Counted from the first letter of the stretch, positions 22,983-38,200 are shown. The stretch is 64,000 bases of DNA from Linepithema humile (GCF_040581485.1 NC_090133.1:11036001-11100000); one strand, 5' to 3'. Translations and numbers: made by a program. Notes: generated by a model not told the origin, from the sequence alone.

Positions 22983-23600
22983 CCGGTACGAAAATGCATT
23001 CTTATGCTGGTACTTTATTGGTACTTTATTGTGAGAGTACAACGTACAATCATAATCTTATATCAAATGCACAGTGGCGCTACGGTAGCGTTACCGCATA
23101 CCAATACGGTGTACTGGTAATGTACGCCTATGGTACGCACGTACGTGGTAGGTATGGTACTGATACGCAGATTACGACGTACGTTTACCATACCAGTACC
23201 GTAGAAGTATTTTGTTATCTGGGTAGTTTTATGTCGATGTACGCCGTAATGGTACGGTACAGTTCCTATTGTGTGATATGTATCGAACAATATGCAGTAT
23301 AGGTATAGGTACAGGGCTTGTTCGTTTTAGCTGCACTGGGGCAGCTCTGGGTCTGCTCTAAACAAGATAATATAGGACAAACTATTTATCTGTCCTGTAT
23401 TATCCTGTGTAGAGCAGACCCAGAGCAGCCCCAGTGTAGCTAAAACGAACAAGCCCACAATGATGATACGCTGTACTATAATATCATGTATACTTTTTGT
23501 ACCGCTACCGTACAGTTACGCCGTACGCCGCCATCTCGCGGCAGTACAGTAATAGTACGATAGCGGTATTTTGTGCGGAAATCGCACGCTTGGTTATCTG
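22983..23600. repeat. Block of degenerate GTAC / TACCGTA self-complementary words
   Basis: Between 23050 and 23560 words such as GTACGGTAC, GTACCGTA and TGGTACGCACGTACGTGG recur on both strands with irregular spacing, far above what AT-rich surroundings would give. A palindromic MITE (23314-23456) sits inside. There is no coding evidence. Confidence 0.5.
23314..23456. mobile_element. 143-bp palindromic MITE with ACA duplication
   Basis: Starts GGGCTTGTTCGTTTTAGCTG and ends with its inverse; the arms share GACCCAGAGCAGCCCCAGTG-type sequence. ACA flanks both sides (23311-23313, 23457-23459). The three-base duplication fits PIF/Harbinger-like elements, though those prefer TWA. Confidence 0.65.
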
Positions 23601-25100
23601 GGTAACTATTGACTAAAATATATTTCATAAATTAAAAAAAATTTGAAGTATTTACAATATTTTAATAGGAATAACTTTGTAAAATAATATATAAAAAATA
23701 TTATATAAAAAATACTATTTAAAAAATACTATACAATAAAAAATATATATTATGCTATATAAAAAAAAATAAAAATAAAAAAGTATTTTAAAAAGTTTGT
23801 TTATTTTTAATTTAATTGCCTTATTTTTGATATTAAAAACCTTTCATAAATTTATTGAAGAAAAAATCTTTACCATAATGATTTAATAAGTATTTTACAA
23901 TATTTACAATAAATATTTTTACGATATTTATGATAAATCTTTATGATCCATTCAATCTAAGACCACAAAAATATTTATGAAACATTTTCATAAATATTTA
24001 TAGAATATTCAAATAATTTTTAAAAATATTTCGTACATATTTTATAAATATTGTGTGCTGTCTGGAATATCTCATATGAGTAATTTTGCTGAAATCCCGT
24101 TTGAGTTCTTACCAGAGTTCTCAGTTAAATTCTCAGTTGTTATCGCAAATGAATTTTTTCAATAGGGAAATCATTTTCAAATTCACAAGATTAATAAAAT
24201 TTGGACAAAGCACGTTTTGTAATTTATGTGCCTCATACTATGTCAGCAAAATGTTATCAATATTCTAGCAGGATATGCCGTTTTAGCTAATGTCGACAGA
24301 AACGCACCAAAAATCAAGCACAACGTGCGTCACGATTTAACGGCAAAAATGCGTCAAAAATTGAGTAGCGTTCACCAGCATAAATATATAAATTTCAAAC
24401 ATTATATGTTGGCACGATATGTCGGTAGAATGCACACCGAGATTAACCTCCTGTCATATAACAGCAGAATGCTGTCAGAAATCAAACTTGTCTGTGAGCA
24501 CATTATGATGGCAGAAATGCAGCAAAAATGCAGTATGTTCTGCTATTACAATGAGCTGCAATTATTAGTGTGAAAAAAATATATATTTTAATATATTAAT
24601 TCTAAGTATAAATAGTCTAATGGTAAGAACATTTGCCTATCAAGCGGAAGACCCAGGTTCGATTCCCGGCTTACATTAAGACATTTTTTTATTTTTGTTG
24701 TTAATAGCAGACCCTGCTTTGTTTCTGCCGTGTTTTTGCTTTTATATCGCGACAGCAGATTTTTGCTGCAATTCTGCCGTTATATTGTCTTGGCACATTG
24801 TACTGTTAGAAATAAAGCTTAATGAGGACGCAGTGGAGCGAAATCTGCTGTAAATTTATGATTATACTGTTGTCATTTTGCTGACTGGGTTAGCTCATTG
24901 AAATAACCAATCGGTGCCTATGTTGCTACCGCAACGAGGAAAGTTGATTGGTACAAGTGGCAGGTTTTGAGGGAATCCCACTCTCATTACGAATTGCATT
25001 CCGGACCCGAGTAGTGAAGGATATATAGCAGTATTTCTAGCTTCCCATAACCAATATCCTAACAAACAAATTGTTGTTGTTGAATTATACCAGCTATGTA
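23600..25100. other. Repeat mosaic downstream of the oxidase exons
   Basis: 23600-24065 is built from ATAAATATTTAT-like words and ends in TGTGCTGTCTGG. 24085-24895 repeats CAGCAAAATG, GGCAGAAATGC and similar words and ends TTTTGCTGACTGGG. A tRNA-like SINE head sits at 24606-24676. No coding exon was recognised, although the missing 3' exon(s) of the oxidase would be expected on - in this direction. Confidence 0.5.
24606..24676 (+). repeat. tRNA-Gly-like SINE head
   Basis: A box TAGTCTAATGG and B box GGTTCGATTCC with the correct spacing and the GCGGAAGACCCAGG arm, like tRNA-Gly. The acceptor stem does not pair, so it is a tRNA-derived repeat and not a working tRNA gene. Confidence 0.6.
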
Positions 25101-25145
25101 AATAAATTCATTCATGACACTTCTGTTTAACACATAAATTCTTAC

Positions 25146-28100
25146 CTAAGTTATCGGTGTAGAAACGAAGAATGATGTAGCCCTTGTTTGGTACAACAAA
25201 AGTATCTTTTCGTACTGGGTTTAGAAGATTTCGATGTATTTTTCTATCACGGTCCAAGGATATAATTTCATCTTTTGTAATGGGTTGATTGAAACTCTCT
25301 TGGCCCATAATACTGGCATTGTAACCATGTAAGTGGAACGTATGAGACACGTTGCCTCCAAAACCTGGGAAAAAATACAGTTTCTATATACAAAGTAATC
25401 AATTTTATTAATTTTTAACTTAAAAAGAAGGAGTATTTAAATTTATGATATGATAATTCAACTTTATTAAAACATTATCAATTATTTATTACATTTAACT
25501 ACTACATGTAATTAATTTAATAACTTAATGTTGATCATTTCGAAACATGCGCGATGATTACCTTCATCTATTAATACAATTTCAATAGTTTTTTGTGATG
25601 AAACTTGAAGTAATTGTAGACACTCGCAAAACAATGGTGTGTTGGCGCATTCGTTAGAACGTTTATCAAGAGAACACATTGATTTCTCCAAGATGTTTTC
25701 TGGTTGCGATAGTATTGGGGATGCAGGATATTTGAAAGACATGCCATTAATCTGCGGTATCCTTGTTACACCTTTTTCTAAGCCTAAAATTTTCTTCAGT
25801 ATACAATAATGATAAAAATGTTATTCTGTTAGTAAATAAATATGTCAATATCATTTCATTATACAATACAACATACAGTGAGTGGCAAAAGTTCCGGAAC
25901 GGCCAGTTATCTCAGAAAATATTGATTTATTGGAAAAAAAGTTTCAAACAAAAAAAAATAGGGTTTAAAAAAATCTATTAGTTGATAATATTTATTTGAC
26001 CATAGGATGACCTTGAAAAGCCCGGTCAAGGTTAACATAAAAATCTTAAATAGAAATCCCCATTTTTTATTTTATATTCTTGTAGCTGATTTCAAGATCT
26101 TTTTAAAACACTATAATAAAGTATTTTTTCATTAAGCACTTTTCTTTAACACTTGAAAATTACAGTATTTAGACATAAAATACAAAATATCTTGTAAAAC
26201 ATTCAGTTTTCGGTAATCTTACCTTAATACTTTTATGCACAGAATAATGAGACAAATCAATTGGTGTAAAGAAAACACATAATTGCTTTTAAGAAAAAAT
26301 ATGTAATTTGCAACATACAGCTGGATATTTTTTTTAAAAGCAACTATGTGTTTTCTTTACACCAATTGATTCGTTTCATTATTCTGTGCATAAAAGTATT
26401 AAAATAAGATTATCGAAAACTGAATGTTTTACAAGATATTTTATGTCAAAATACTGTAACTTTCAAGTTTTATAAATCGAAAAGTGCTGAATGAAAAAAT
26501 ATTTTATTATAGTGTTTTGAAAACGTCTCGACTTCAGCTACAAGAATATGTAATAAAAAATGAGGATTTCCATTTAAAATTTTTATGACCTTGACTAGGC
26601 TTTTCAAGGTCATCCCAAGATTAAATAAATATCAGCTAATAGATTTTTTTAAATTTTACTCTTTTTGTTTGAAACATTTTTCCAATAAATCAATATTTTC
26701 TCAGATAATTGGCCGTTCTGGAACTTTTGCCACTGTATAATTTATACTTATGTATGATATGATTATACAGGGTGTCTGGCAATATTCGCCCCACCGGTCA
26801 TATACAGGTAGAGGAGGTCAAATCGAGTAGAAAAGTCCTTTACCATTTTTTAATTTTCATAATAAGTACTGAGTAATTAACGAAAAAAGATCGGCGAATC
26901 CGCGCGAGTAAAGCGCGCGCGGTGAGAAGGACGTCCCACTGCTACGCGATCACTAGGACACAAGGATCTAGCGTTACGCGCCGCTCGTATGTTGCCATTG
27001 TCATTTGTAGAGCGCTCCTCCTAACGCTTCATCGCGCGCCTAGTGATCGCATAGCAGTGGGACGTCCTTCTCACCGCGCGCGCTTTACTCGCGCGGATTC
27101 GCCGATCTTTTTTCGTTAATTACTCAGTACTTATTATGAAAATTAAAAAATGGTAAAGGACTTTTCTACTCGATTTGACCTCCTCTACCTGTATATGACC
27201 GGTGGGGCGATTATTGCCAGACACCCTGTATATGCAGAGGACAGACACTGAAACTAATATAAGCTTTCTAAAGTAATATATCTCTATTTCTCAGAAATTT
27301 AGTGTTGCATTTTATTAAATATAAATAATATAAATATGATAAATATGATAATATAAATATAAATAAAATAAATATGTTTAGTTAGTTAGCTCATTAAAAA
27401 CCTATAGTTCTTATATTCCTTGTTTATTTATATGCTAAATCAGCTTATATCGTGTTCTTAAAGTTCAAAAGTTTCGTTTTTATGACTTTTTTAGAGAATT
27501 ATGTAGTCTAAATAAGAGTAATTATCTTTTTTGATATATCAATTATTCTACATGCTTGTAGCTTTCTATAAAAGTATTTTACTTCTAATTTTATTTTTAA
27601 TGTTTTCTTTACGGTACGATTTGGAAGATTTAATTAGGGTGTACTCACAAACCGACATATCTTGTGATTGGCGATCTATTATGTATGTATTAAGTATGTA
27701 AATTAATATAAATTTTGTTTTAAAAACAAATAATTGGATTGTATCTATCTAGTTTTTTATAGATACCTTGCACACAAAAAGAAAATATGGCACCACTATA
27801 TTATTAATACATTAATGATATTATTTATGTATTGTAATACAGAATTTGAAATAGATTTGTATTATTGTAGTATTATATTAATAACTTAATACACCGTTCA
27901 ACCAGGTGCCAGACTATTTTACATTCTAGGCAAAGCTAATTAATTTTATCCCCTTCTTCTAAAAAAAAAATTGTTAACTTTGGTCTTGATAGTGGTTACT
28001 GTGTTTCTCTGATTGTGAGCTTTGCGCTCTAGGCAGCTGCCTAATTGGCCTAATGATAGAACCGGTCCTATAATGAATAATTTACTGCAGTATCTTTTCA

Positions 28101-29160
28101 TATTTTTAATGTTTTGTAATTTTTAATAGATATGCCAGTTTTGAAACTCAATTTCTCAAAACTCAATTTTTTGTGTTTTAGAAAAACGTTATTTTCTTAA
28201 AAGTTAGGACCAATATTATAATATAAAAATGATATAGTCACAATGATAGATGAAGCAGTCTCTCATATCTGTGCATATAAATTTTTATTTTAAGTTTTTA
28301 GCTAAAAGATAACTTCCAAAAATAAAATGATATGTCGTTTTTGGTGACTTTCCTTTACATTTATTAATATTTTCTAATATTTTCTAATAATTTTATCTTT
28401 TGTTATTCAATAACAATAATGAGTTTTAAAGTGTCACACTGTTAAACAAGCGACCATTTTATCTTTGAGAACTATAAAATACTTTCCAATGATAAAAAAA
28501 ACTTTCTTACTCAAGTAAGCTGGATAGTATCTTGATGTGTAAAAGTTGTAAGAATTATCCGTCATGTCGTCTGTAAAGAAGGAGAAAGCGTTCATGTCGA
28601 AGGGTGCATAAATCGTTTCATCAGCTTCTTCTTTCAATTGCAATGATTTTGTATTCTTCAAATCTAATGAACAAATGACATTTCTCGATATTCTATGACA
28701 ATGATGACCACTTTCAGCGATTTTAAACGTCCGTTCATTGAAACTATCAGCGTCAGTCCTTATTGTATATGAATTCGACGTGGCATTTTCGTAAAGAATA
28801 TATGCTTCATGATGTAATTTTCGACAATCCAGAAGACCTTGTATATCAAGTGCATACTTGCCGATTGCCTTTTCCGTTATTAGAATGCCATCAAGTCTTT
28901 CACCTGAAAAGAAATTTGATATTGTAATTTATATGCTGTATATATATTCAAAGTTCTTCTCACGTTTTATATTAGATATGTATGGACTCTTATGATCAGT
29001 TCAAGAATTTTTTTTTCTAGTATCGACGAACATTTCATTGAAAGTAATCAACCACTACTGAGTCTATTGAAATATAATGAAAAAAAGTGAGAGTTTGAAC
29101 ATCGAAGGAATAATAGTGACAATAACATTAACGCTATAATTTTTATTGAACAAAAATATG

Positions 29161-29257
<97 letters not shown>

Positions 29258-32200
29258 GCGCGCGCGCTTACAATGTATACATAAAATTTACATACAAAAT
29301 ATATATCTAATAATCACGAGAAACTATCAAATATTTTCCAAGAAGAAAAGAAATGCATTCAATCGTGTTCGCATACATGTAACTAGTTTGAGTTTAGCTA
29401 CGATCGTGCAAAGCTGCTCACAAGCTAATAGTATTATTAAATTTACATTTTGATGAGTTCTTTTTTAATATTTATATCAGATCATAAACTACTTGGATTA
29501 TTAGTTTTTAGTTTTAGCTTTTTTCGAATATTTATATTCAATTGTTTACAACTTTCTTGCTTATATTATTGATTTTTGACAAATTTTAATCAATAAACGC
29601 TACATAAGCATTTATTTTCATTTATTTCGTGCGAGTATTTTAAAGTTACAGAGACATCATATTACGCTACTTATTGGGACTAAATATTTCAAATGATAAA
29701 ACATCGATACAAATATTATTAGGATGTATGCTTAATTCTCTGGTGTAATAATTTACCTCGGTATTTGCATATAAGATAGACAAATCTGTAAAATTATATC
29801 ATATTATAGATTAATCTAAACCTGTAAATAATTTATTATGTCTATCTTCCATGCAGTTATCGTGGATTTAAAACCTTAGCACTAGAGAAAAGAATAACTA
29901 CATTTATTTATCTATATCGGGTTATTAATATTGCATTTGTAAGAAATTGGAGCGATATTGTAGCAATGACAAATAAAAAATACCGCATATCGTTTCACAT
30001 TCGTATTTCATTATTACTAGTGCTTTTTCAAAAAGTTAGAAGAATACGGGTTAGTAGTTTCCCGCATTATTCTGTATTACTGCTGCATAAAAAATAAAGT
30101 CAAGCTAATTAAAGTTAATCAACGGACAATGCCATAATTATGAACGTTTAATTGAAAACAACAACAAATATTAATGCATCAATTAATATAAATAATTCCC
30201 CTTTTTGTTATGCGCATACTTTATATACAAATATTGGAGAAAAATGGAAACTGATGTTATTTTCACTTGTTGAAAGGATACTAATTTGTTTAATATTGAT
30301 ATATTTTCGCTCAGACACTTACGATTGCCTATTATACAGTCTTGATCATCGATTCAGTCTTTAGAACTATCTATCTAGTTTATAAACGGCGGTGCGTTTG
30401 TGAAAGTCACGCGCATGCAAATAAATTCGTTGGCGTTTCACATTGATTTTATGTCGCATACGTAAACGTATACGTATATAATTTTTTTAAATCTACAATG
30501 CGTAATAATTTAAATTATAATTGCTTCTTTCAAAAAGTTAAAATTGATAGAAATGAATCAAATGTGGGAAGTACATGGATGCTCATCTTGCAGTAGCATG
30601 TATTGTACTGGTAACATGAAATCGATCGGTCTCATGTCGAATTTCATTTCGTCTTTCTCGGCAAGGCTTTTTACAATTATCCCAAATTCTACTAGATTCA
30701 GAATGAGTTCTTTTTAATTATAACTGGAGCAAACATAAATTGACATTGATAGCGACGATGCGTAATGAATGCGACGGTTTCTCCACTATGATTTTCGCCG
30801 ATCGGCACATTAGCGACTTGTTTGTGCGTAGACTCCGATCTCCGCTTCGAAGAGAATCTGGTTGATTCTGAGTTTGGCAACCGACCTCGAATACGAGTCG
30901 GGGATTTCAGCAAGTTGCACGGCGATACTTTCGCCGAATTTGGCAAATTCTTCCTTCGTTCTTTTCTTTTCCTTTTCCGCATTCGGAACACCAAGTTTTA
31001 TTTGTCCAGATTCATTGAGATCACCATCTGGGGGACTGTCCTGGCTTGGTAGAGAGCCACTGTACAACTCTATTGCTTTTAGGCTAGACGACGAAGACTC
31101 CTCAGCGTCCTCGCTCAACGAAGCATTGAAGGAACCGCTATTGGAACCATTTGTCTCTTCGTTATCGATGAATGTTATGCTTTCCGGATCGATGTTGCTC
31201 ACAATGTATTCTTCTTGCAGCTTCGATTCCTCCTCGACTTTCTGTGAAAAGGGGATCAGGCTAGTTGAGGAATTTTATCGCGTGTTCTAGCGATAGCGAC
31301 AGAAAAGATGTGCGTTTTTCAGTGTCATAATTATTTGAGCTGTACACAATCGGATTATGATCGTATAATTTGTTTTCAATTATGCCGCATTCGCACGATT
31401 CATTCATCTAATCTCACGCGTCCATCTTCATGAAGAAAACTGTTGCTGAAACTTTTACGCATTTTTATTTTCACCCTTTTATAGAACTTGGGAACTTGAG
31501 AATTGTGTGGTTATTAAAGTCGCTGTAGTGCATAAAGTATTTATAAGAATTATAAGTATCTGGTTTTTCGAAAAAAAAAAAATACAATAACTTTAATATA
31601 CATTTAGAGCAGAAAAGTTATTCAAGATCTGTTCCTTCAGTTTATCAATACTGACGTAAAGGACGAAACTAATGCTAAATAATAACGTAGGAATTAATAA
31701 GGTGATCGAGTCGGCCATAGACAAAGATCGACTCGACTTTTTATCAGGAAATAGATGGTGACACATATCGCTACGAGTCAATAAAATATTTATCTCGATC
31801 AGCGACGTGTCATATCAGGATTAATATTATTGTTATACTAAAATTATCATAATAATATGAAGGTCAAGAATAGAAGGACAAGGACAGAGTCATAGTGTCA
31901 GTTTGTACAAAATCTGAGCTCGGTGCAGCGGAAAAATCAATACAAAAAAATTGATTAGCCGGTCAATGCAATGCACCATTATGTTTTTCTTGTTACGTTT
32001 ATATTTATATTTAGATAACAAGTATTTAGATTTCAATTAACTATCGATTAGCCAGGACACGATTATGAATCTCGACTAAATTAGTTTTTGCTTATTTTTG
32101 AAAACTTTTTAAATGAGCATATAGTATTTGGAATGTAATTGTTATGCGCTTGAACGGAGTTTTTGGATTTTGCCATCCAGAAATTTGTATAATATATTAC

Positions 32201-35200
32201 TCTAAAAACCAAAGAATATAATTCTAATAACGATACCGACCGATTTATCTGTCGTTATCGCTAAAAAATTTAAAAAAGTTATTTAAGGAGAAAGAGGGTG
32301 TTTTTTTCCGCCTACCTTCTTTCTTTTGCTATATCTACGCGTGCCAAATTGTAGGAACTGCATGGCTTTGAAGGCGAACCACTTAGAGACATAAACATCG
32401 TCTGGGCCAGTAGCAGCATCGCGGCTGTTCTGAATTTTGTGCACTTCTCGAGAATACTGGCACTTGAGATTAGTGATCTTCTTTTCAACTTCGAGAGTAT
32501 TGCAGCAAAGAATTTCAGCAAGTTCCTGGATAGCTCGTTTGCGTTTCGTACGATCCCGATAGCCCCGGGCATTCCAGTCCCAAAGGACACGTCGTTGCTG
32601 GTATTCGCGTAGCAATTCCAAGGTCTTGTCGCGGGTCCACTCCATGCTGACGCGCGTTCCACTACTGTCCAGACTGTTCCAGAGTCCGTGGCTATACATG
32701 TAAAGTACGCCAATACAGAATGTTTAGATGTTCCACAGTGTTTTTGATCTGGAGGATGTCCGCACGTACGCGAGTATGCGAGTGATGCGGCTGAGAAGCG
32801 ATGAACCGGTTGTCTACTGTCTTTTAATAATTCACGGGGAAGAAGCAATATAACGAAAGCCGCAGCCACGAAACGAGCACGCGTTTTAATGATTTTTGCG
32901 CGGGGCTCGCGCGCTTGGCTACCTTCCTTTCTTTATTTCTCTTTGCGGAAACCCGTCGAGAACACGAAGACAGCCGAGTCTGCGCGAACACTCGTACGCC
33001 TGCCGCCTCGATACTCCGCATCTAACCATCCACGTCGCTTACCGAACATGCTAACGCTGTATGAAAATGAGAGAAAGAGAGAAAAAAAGAAGAAAAGGAT
33101 GAAAGAATCTATCTCTCATCCTATCTCGCTATCCTTGCCATTGTTGTTACTGCTGTCGTCACTGTCGATGATCATGCTAATAATATTTGTTGCCATCGAA
33201 TTGCACTTTTCTCTCTCCTACTCTCAGGACTGTTTTGCTGCTCTATTAAATTTTAAGCATGAGCACAAAGTGGCATTAAATAGTTAAATCAAGCATAACA
33301 CATTTGAATTATTATAAATGTAATTCATTGTGTTCATTGAATCATATAATTTCAAGCAAAATGTATGAAAGAATTGAATATGTTTGACTATTTTTTACTT
33401 TGCAGCCTCTGTTTCTTAAAATGTATAAACAAGAGACTATTTTTTAACCATCTCTATGTGTGATTGGTCTGCTATGAATCTACACATTAACAATGTCTAA
33501 GCTATGATCAAATGATTTTTTTCTCTCTCGTTTCGTTATTACATTATCTGGTTATATTTTTCTCTCTTGACGCAGTGAATACATGAAATGCGTGAGTGCA
33601 GTGTTGTTGGAGCACGGTGTATGCGCTTCGGTCTAATGCGTTTTTCTCTACATCACTTTTCTTTTTTCGACAATGGAATGCCTTTGTCTCGCATTATATC
33701 ATATTTATCTTAAGATTATTACGTGATTTTTGTTGCAATTAATGCGATTCGATGTAAACAAATGTGTATGTATCGATTTTTGCGATATGTCGCACTTTGT
33801 CATCTATATTTTAATCTAGAATTGCATTTAATTCATTTCTACCTAATAATTATACTTTCCAATATCCGTTACATATAAGATATAAGAAATACTTTAAATT
33901 ATATTTTATTATTTTATGTCCTTATATTTGTTAAATATTTAAACTACGGATTTAAGCATGATTTAAACAACATAAAAATTCAACAAAATAGAAATTCTAG
34001 TTATAAATATCTGATCTGATAATTTAAATTTTGAAAATAAATACAAATATTATGCACGTACAATGTATACAATATACGTGCATTAGATTTTTGCTTTCCT
34101 GATTATTGATTAATTCCATACATTCAAAAAAAATAGTTTATCGAATTTTATCAAAGTGTATACATTTGAAATTGGAAGTATTAAATTAATTTTTAATGTT
34201 TATTAAAGCATGCATAAAAGAATAAAAAAAGTGGCGATATAAAAGTGTAAGAGAACACTTGGATCCGCACACTTAAGTGTGATACTGGAAGAGAAATAGT
34301 TTGTGAAACATACCTGGGAATAAAACAATATGCGTGCCTGTTATCGATTGTACAGGATTGCCATCAGCAGACAATATTCGTAGTGAGTGTCCATGGATGG
34401 ATAATAAAATGGGACAATTATGAGCATTGGCATTAATAAGGCGTAGAAAATAATTAAATCCATGTTTTACTCGTATAATTACTTCTTTCGCCTGTAAAAA
34501 TTTCGATATGTCTTGAGATTAATTTATTTTTATTGTTTTATTTATATCTGGGGATAATTGAATACGGATAATGTCATATATGGCCATTTTTTTCAATTTG
34601 ATACGTTGCAAAACAGAATTGTAGCAAGAGCGAGCGAGTTCTTTTCAGACGATTAGCGGTAATGTATATACCTGACCGTTTACGAGGAGCTCGCCTGGTG
34701 TAGATGAATGTAGACGTGGTCGTTGTGTCAACAAAGCTGGTAGCGGCCTTGATGATATTACAAGTATCCTTTCCATTCTAGGCTCATCTTGTGATTCTCG
34801 AATTATCACTGACCCGTATAAGCCATCGTTCTGCTGCGAAACTAATAATCCTCGATTTAATTTTTCTTGTTGGTGACTTATAAACCGCTACGGTTTTATA
34901 AAATTCAAGGCGTTGTTTTTTGGAAAAACAGCTCAGTGGGAATATCACGAGAACTAGACACTCGGCACATCTCATCGACTGGATCGAGTAGTCTGATTCA
35001 CCGTTTTTGTTTCCCGAATTAAACAATGTTCCACGACACGTATATAGAGATTGTCTCGAACGAGTCATGTTTAATGTTGTATAATTAAAGTATTTAGCAA
35101 AGAGAACACAGTTATAAAAGAACCGTACGCGACCTTTATTTCTAATCAAGAAGCGACGAGGTTACGCGTTGCTAGTTCCTGCTCTTTTGAGTCCGGGAAC

Positions 35201-38200
35201 GTTATTGATCTTGCTTTTCTTGATGCGAGCGCCGAACAGGATAATGTTCTACGGCGTAGACCGGAGTCAAAATCGAGCGAATCAATTGTAAACGCGAAAC
35301 TAAATACACAGCTCGAGTTCGCGTGCAGAATGACCTTTCAAATTTTATTAATTTTATTAATTAATATAACAAAAATACATTATTTGGGTACAAATAATAC
35401 AATAAGTATATCTCAATATCTACATGAAAATTGACGAAAGTAGTATATTTCGATATATATATACATATATGTTTTAGAAAAAATGTATATATGTTACCGT
35501 CAGAGCCTAAAGGATTCTATTGCCTAGGTAAAAATAAGATTGTCAAGAACGTTTTAGGCAATGTCCGAAATGAGACTTTATTTCGGCAAATAAAAAATAA
35601 AAAGTAAAAAATAAATAATAAATAATAATAAATAATAAATAACAAATACTAAGATTTTATTTTGGATATTGCCTAAAATCATATAACCAACTACATGGTT
35701 TTTGTTGCAACAATGACATACTTTCTATTTATACTATACTTTCTACCAATAACTCAAAAACATTTTGAGTTATTGGTATAAAAAGAATGCTTCTTATTTG
35801 TACTCTCTCTGTTTACTAGTGGAAGGCTATAATACTTTTTGTCCCACTGCAATATGTTATTATACCAATATAGCATACATTTCAACATGATGTTACCAAA
35901 ATTATAATGATTTAAAACATTAAAACTCGTTTTTGGGAAAATCGTGATTTTTGAGTTATGTTACTGTTGCAGCAAATGAGAGATATACGAATATGAATAT
36001 GATATGATATATGATATATGATATATGTATGTATATATAAATATTCAAAAAAATATTACGAGATTATAAGGCCCTGCGCACAATTGAGAAAATATTAAAA
36101 ATAAGAACAAATATTAGGAATAGAAATTTAGAATTATTTTATTTTAGAACAAGAAAATGGGATATATTAACGTGTCATGAATTAAAAATTAAGAATCAGA
36201 AATAATTAATACATTTTGTTCCTTTATTTGAAGTAAAATATTTCCAAATTCTTCTTCCTAATATTTAATTTATTCCTATTCCTAATATTTTCTCTATTGT
36301 GCGCAAGGTCTAACAAGTATCAAAATTTGTTTACCTGAATGAGCATGGTAAAAGTATGTTCCTGCTTTATCAGGATTGAACTTATAAAGAAAACCATTAA
36401 AGGGTAAAATAGGACACTGTGTTATCATAGGCACACCATCCATATAATTATAACCCTTTTGTCGAATACCATGCCAATGGATAGCCAATTCGTCGCTTCC
36501 TAGCTTGTTATAAATAAAAACCTCTATCGTGTCACCGAGACAGGCCTAAAATATAATTCGCTTTGAAGAGATTTCTTCTCGCACTAGTTACATTTTTTTA
36601 AACAGTTTTGTTTAGTGTGTCGATTGTTGCAATAGAAAGTGATAATAATTAAAAATTACAATTTATTAACATATTTACATAAATATTTACTACATAAATC
36701 AAATTAGGCTTGTCAGAATTTGTTTTATTTTACAACACAATAAATGTAAAAATAATATTTGTGAAAACGTTTTGTAGTGCAAGAAAATTGTACCAATATT
36801 TACTTGTATAGCTGGTCCCGGACTTCTTCCGTTAATAGTCAAAATATTTCTTTCCATGGTAATATTTGCGCACATAAAGCTTCCGTTCATATTCTCGAAT
36901 TTGTCGCAAAAACTGCTAATTATATTTAAAAAAAAACATTAACAAGTTAAAACACTGTAAAAAATGTTTCTTATTTTATCGCTTGGATTTTAAATATTAG
37001 ACCTTATAAAATAATTATGTTTAAGTTTTTTACGAAACATTCATTAAGCAAATATGCTATTAAATTTGAAATTAAACAATTTATTTAATATGTATTTATT
37101 TTATATTATATTATATATAAAACGTACATATATATTTATTTTATATTGTATTATATATAAAACGGCGATAATCATTAATGTAAAAAATTGTTAATTATCA
37201 AAAATTCAATATTTAATAATAAATTTACATATTTGTAATCGGATGAAATACCTGGTAATATTGTCAGTATTAATAAGATTTGAATTCAATTATAAATAAG
37301 TTTGACATTTACTTTCATTTAGCTTTAATTTATTGCTTGATATATTATTTTAAATGCATCAAGATTTCACGTATACATTCGAACAAAACTCATTATTCTC
37401 GATTAAAGCAGTAACAAACATGTCATTCAAAAGCGATTTGTTGTAATCAAGTCAAATAAATCGTGGAAAATAGCATAATATTATTCGCTTATAAATTCGC
37501 GCATTGCGAATTTATGTAAGATATATAATATATATGTATACAATATGTGGTGATAATTATCCGCTTTTTTGCGTTAAGTTTATAGTTTAATATGTGTCGA
37601 TAATTAATTCAAGTGATAATACACTTTTGAGTGAACCACGGAACTTGTGGCATAGTGAGTGTAGAATACACTCGGCGGAATATTAACCGTTAGAAGGCTG
37701 CATTCCAATTCGCAAGTAAATGTTCGCGATAGAAGTTTTTGTTATACTTGCATATCACAATATATTTCTTAAAATAACTATTAAAAATAATAATTAAAAT
37801 TGTCAGATCTTATTCAAAATTTTCAGGTTGCTGTTTCACTAAATTGTTTTCATGTTTATATTTGCTAATATTAAGTTATTTTTTCAATTATATTGAATTT
37901 TTTTGTTGCGTTGTTTTCATTCTTCGTTGTTTTGCTTATACTATTATATATAAGTCAATGAATGTTAAGCTTGTTTTAGTTTATATCCTACTCTTATTGC
38001 TAATGCATATATTTTACATTTATCAAATTTGTTAATATAAAGTGAAATATAATTATTTTATGTTTTTAATTATAATGTTGCCCTACCTTGTTGTACTATG
38101 TGACTCCATGACGAAGAAATGATAGACGCACGTTTTTCTCGAAGATACTTGATCAGAACAAGAACGCGCACATTCGTGATAATCGTCATCTACTTTTTTT

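Noticed and set aside
29064..29255. Cys/Val and Arg/Glu repeat protein
   Set aside because: Pure translation of a (TC)n(AC)n microsatellite.
32312..32869. 185-codon open frame on - overlapping the MADF gene
   Set aside because: It is a shifted frame over the MADF exon, which has clear domain content and splice sites in the other frame.
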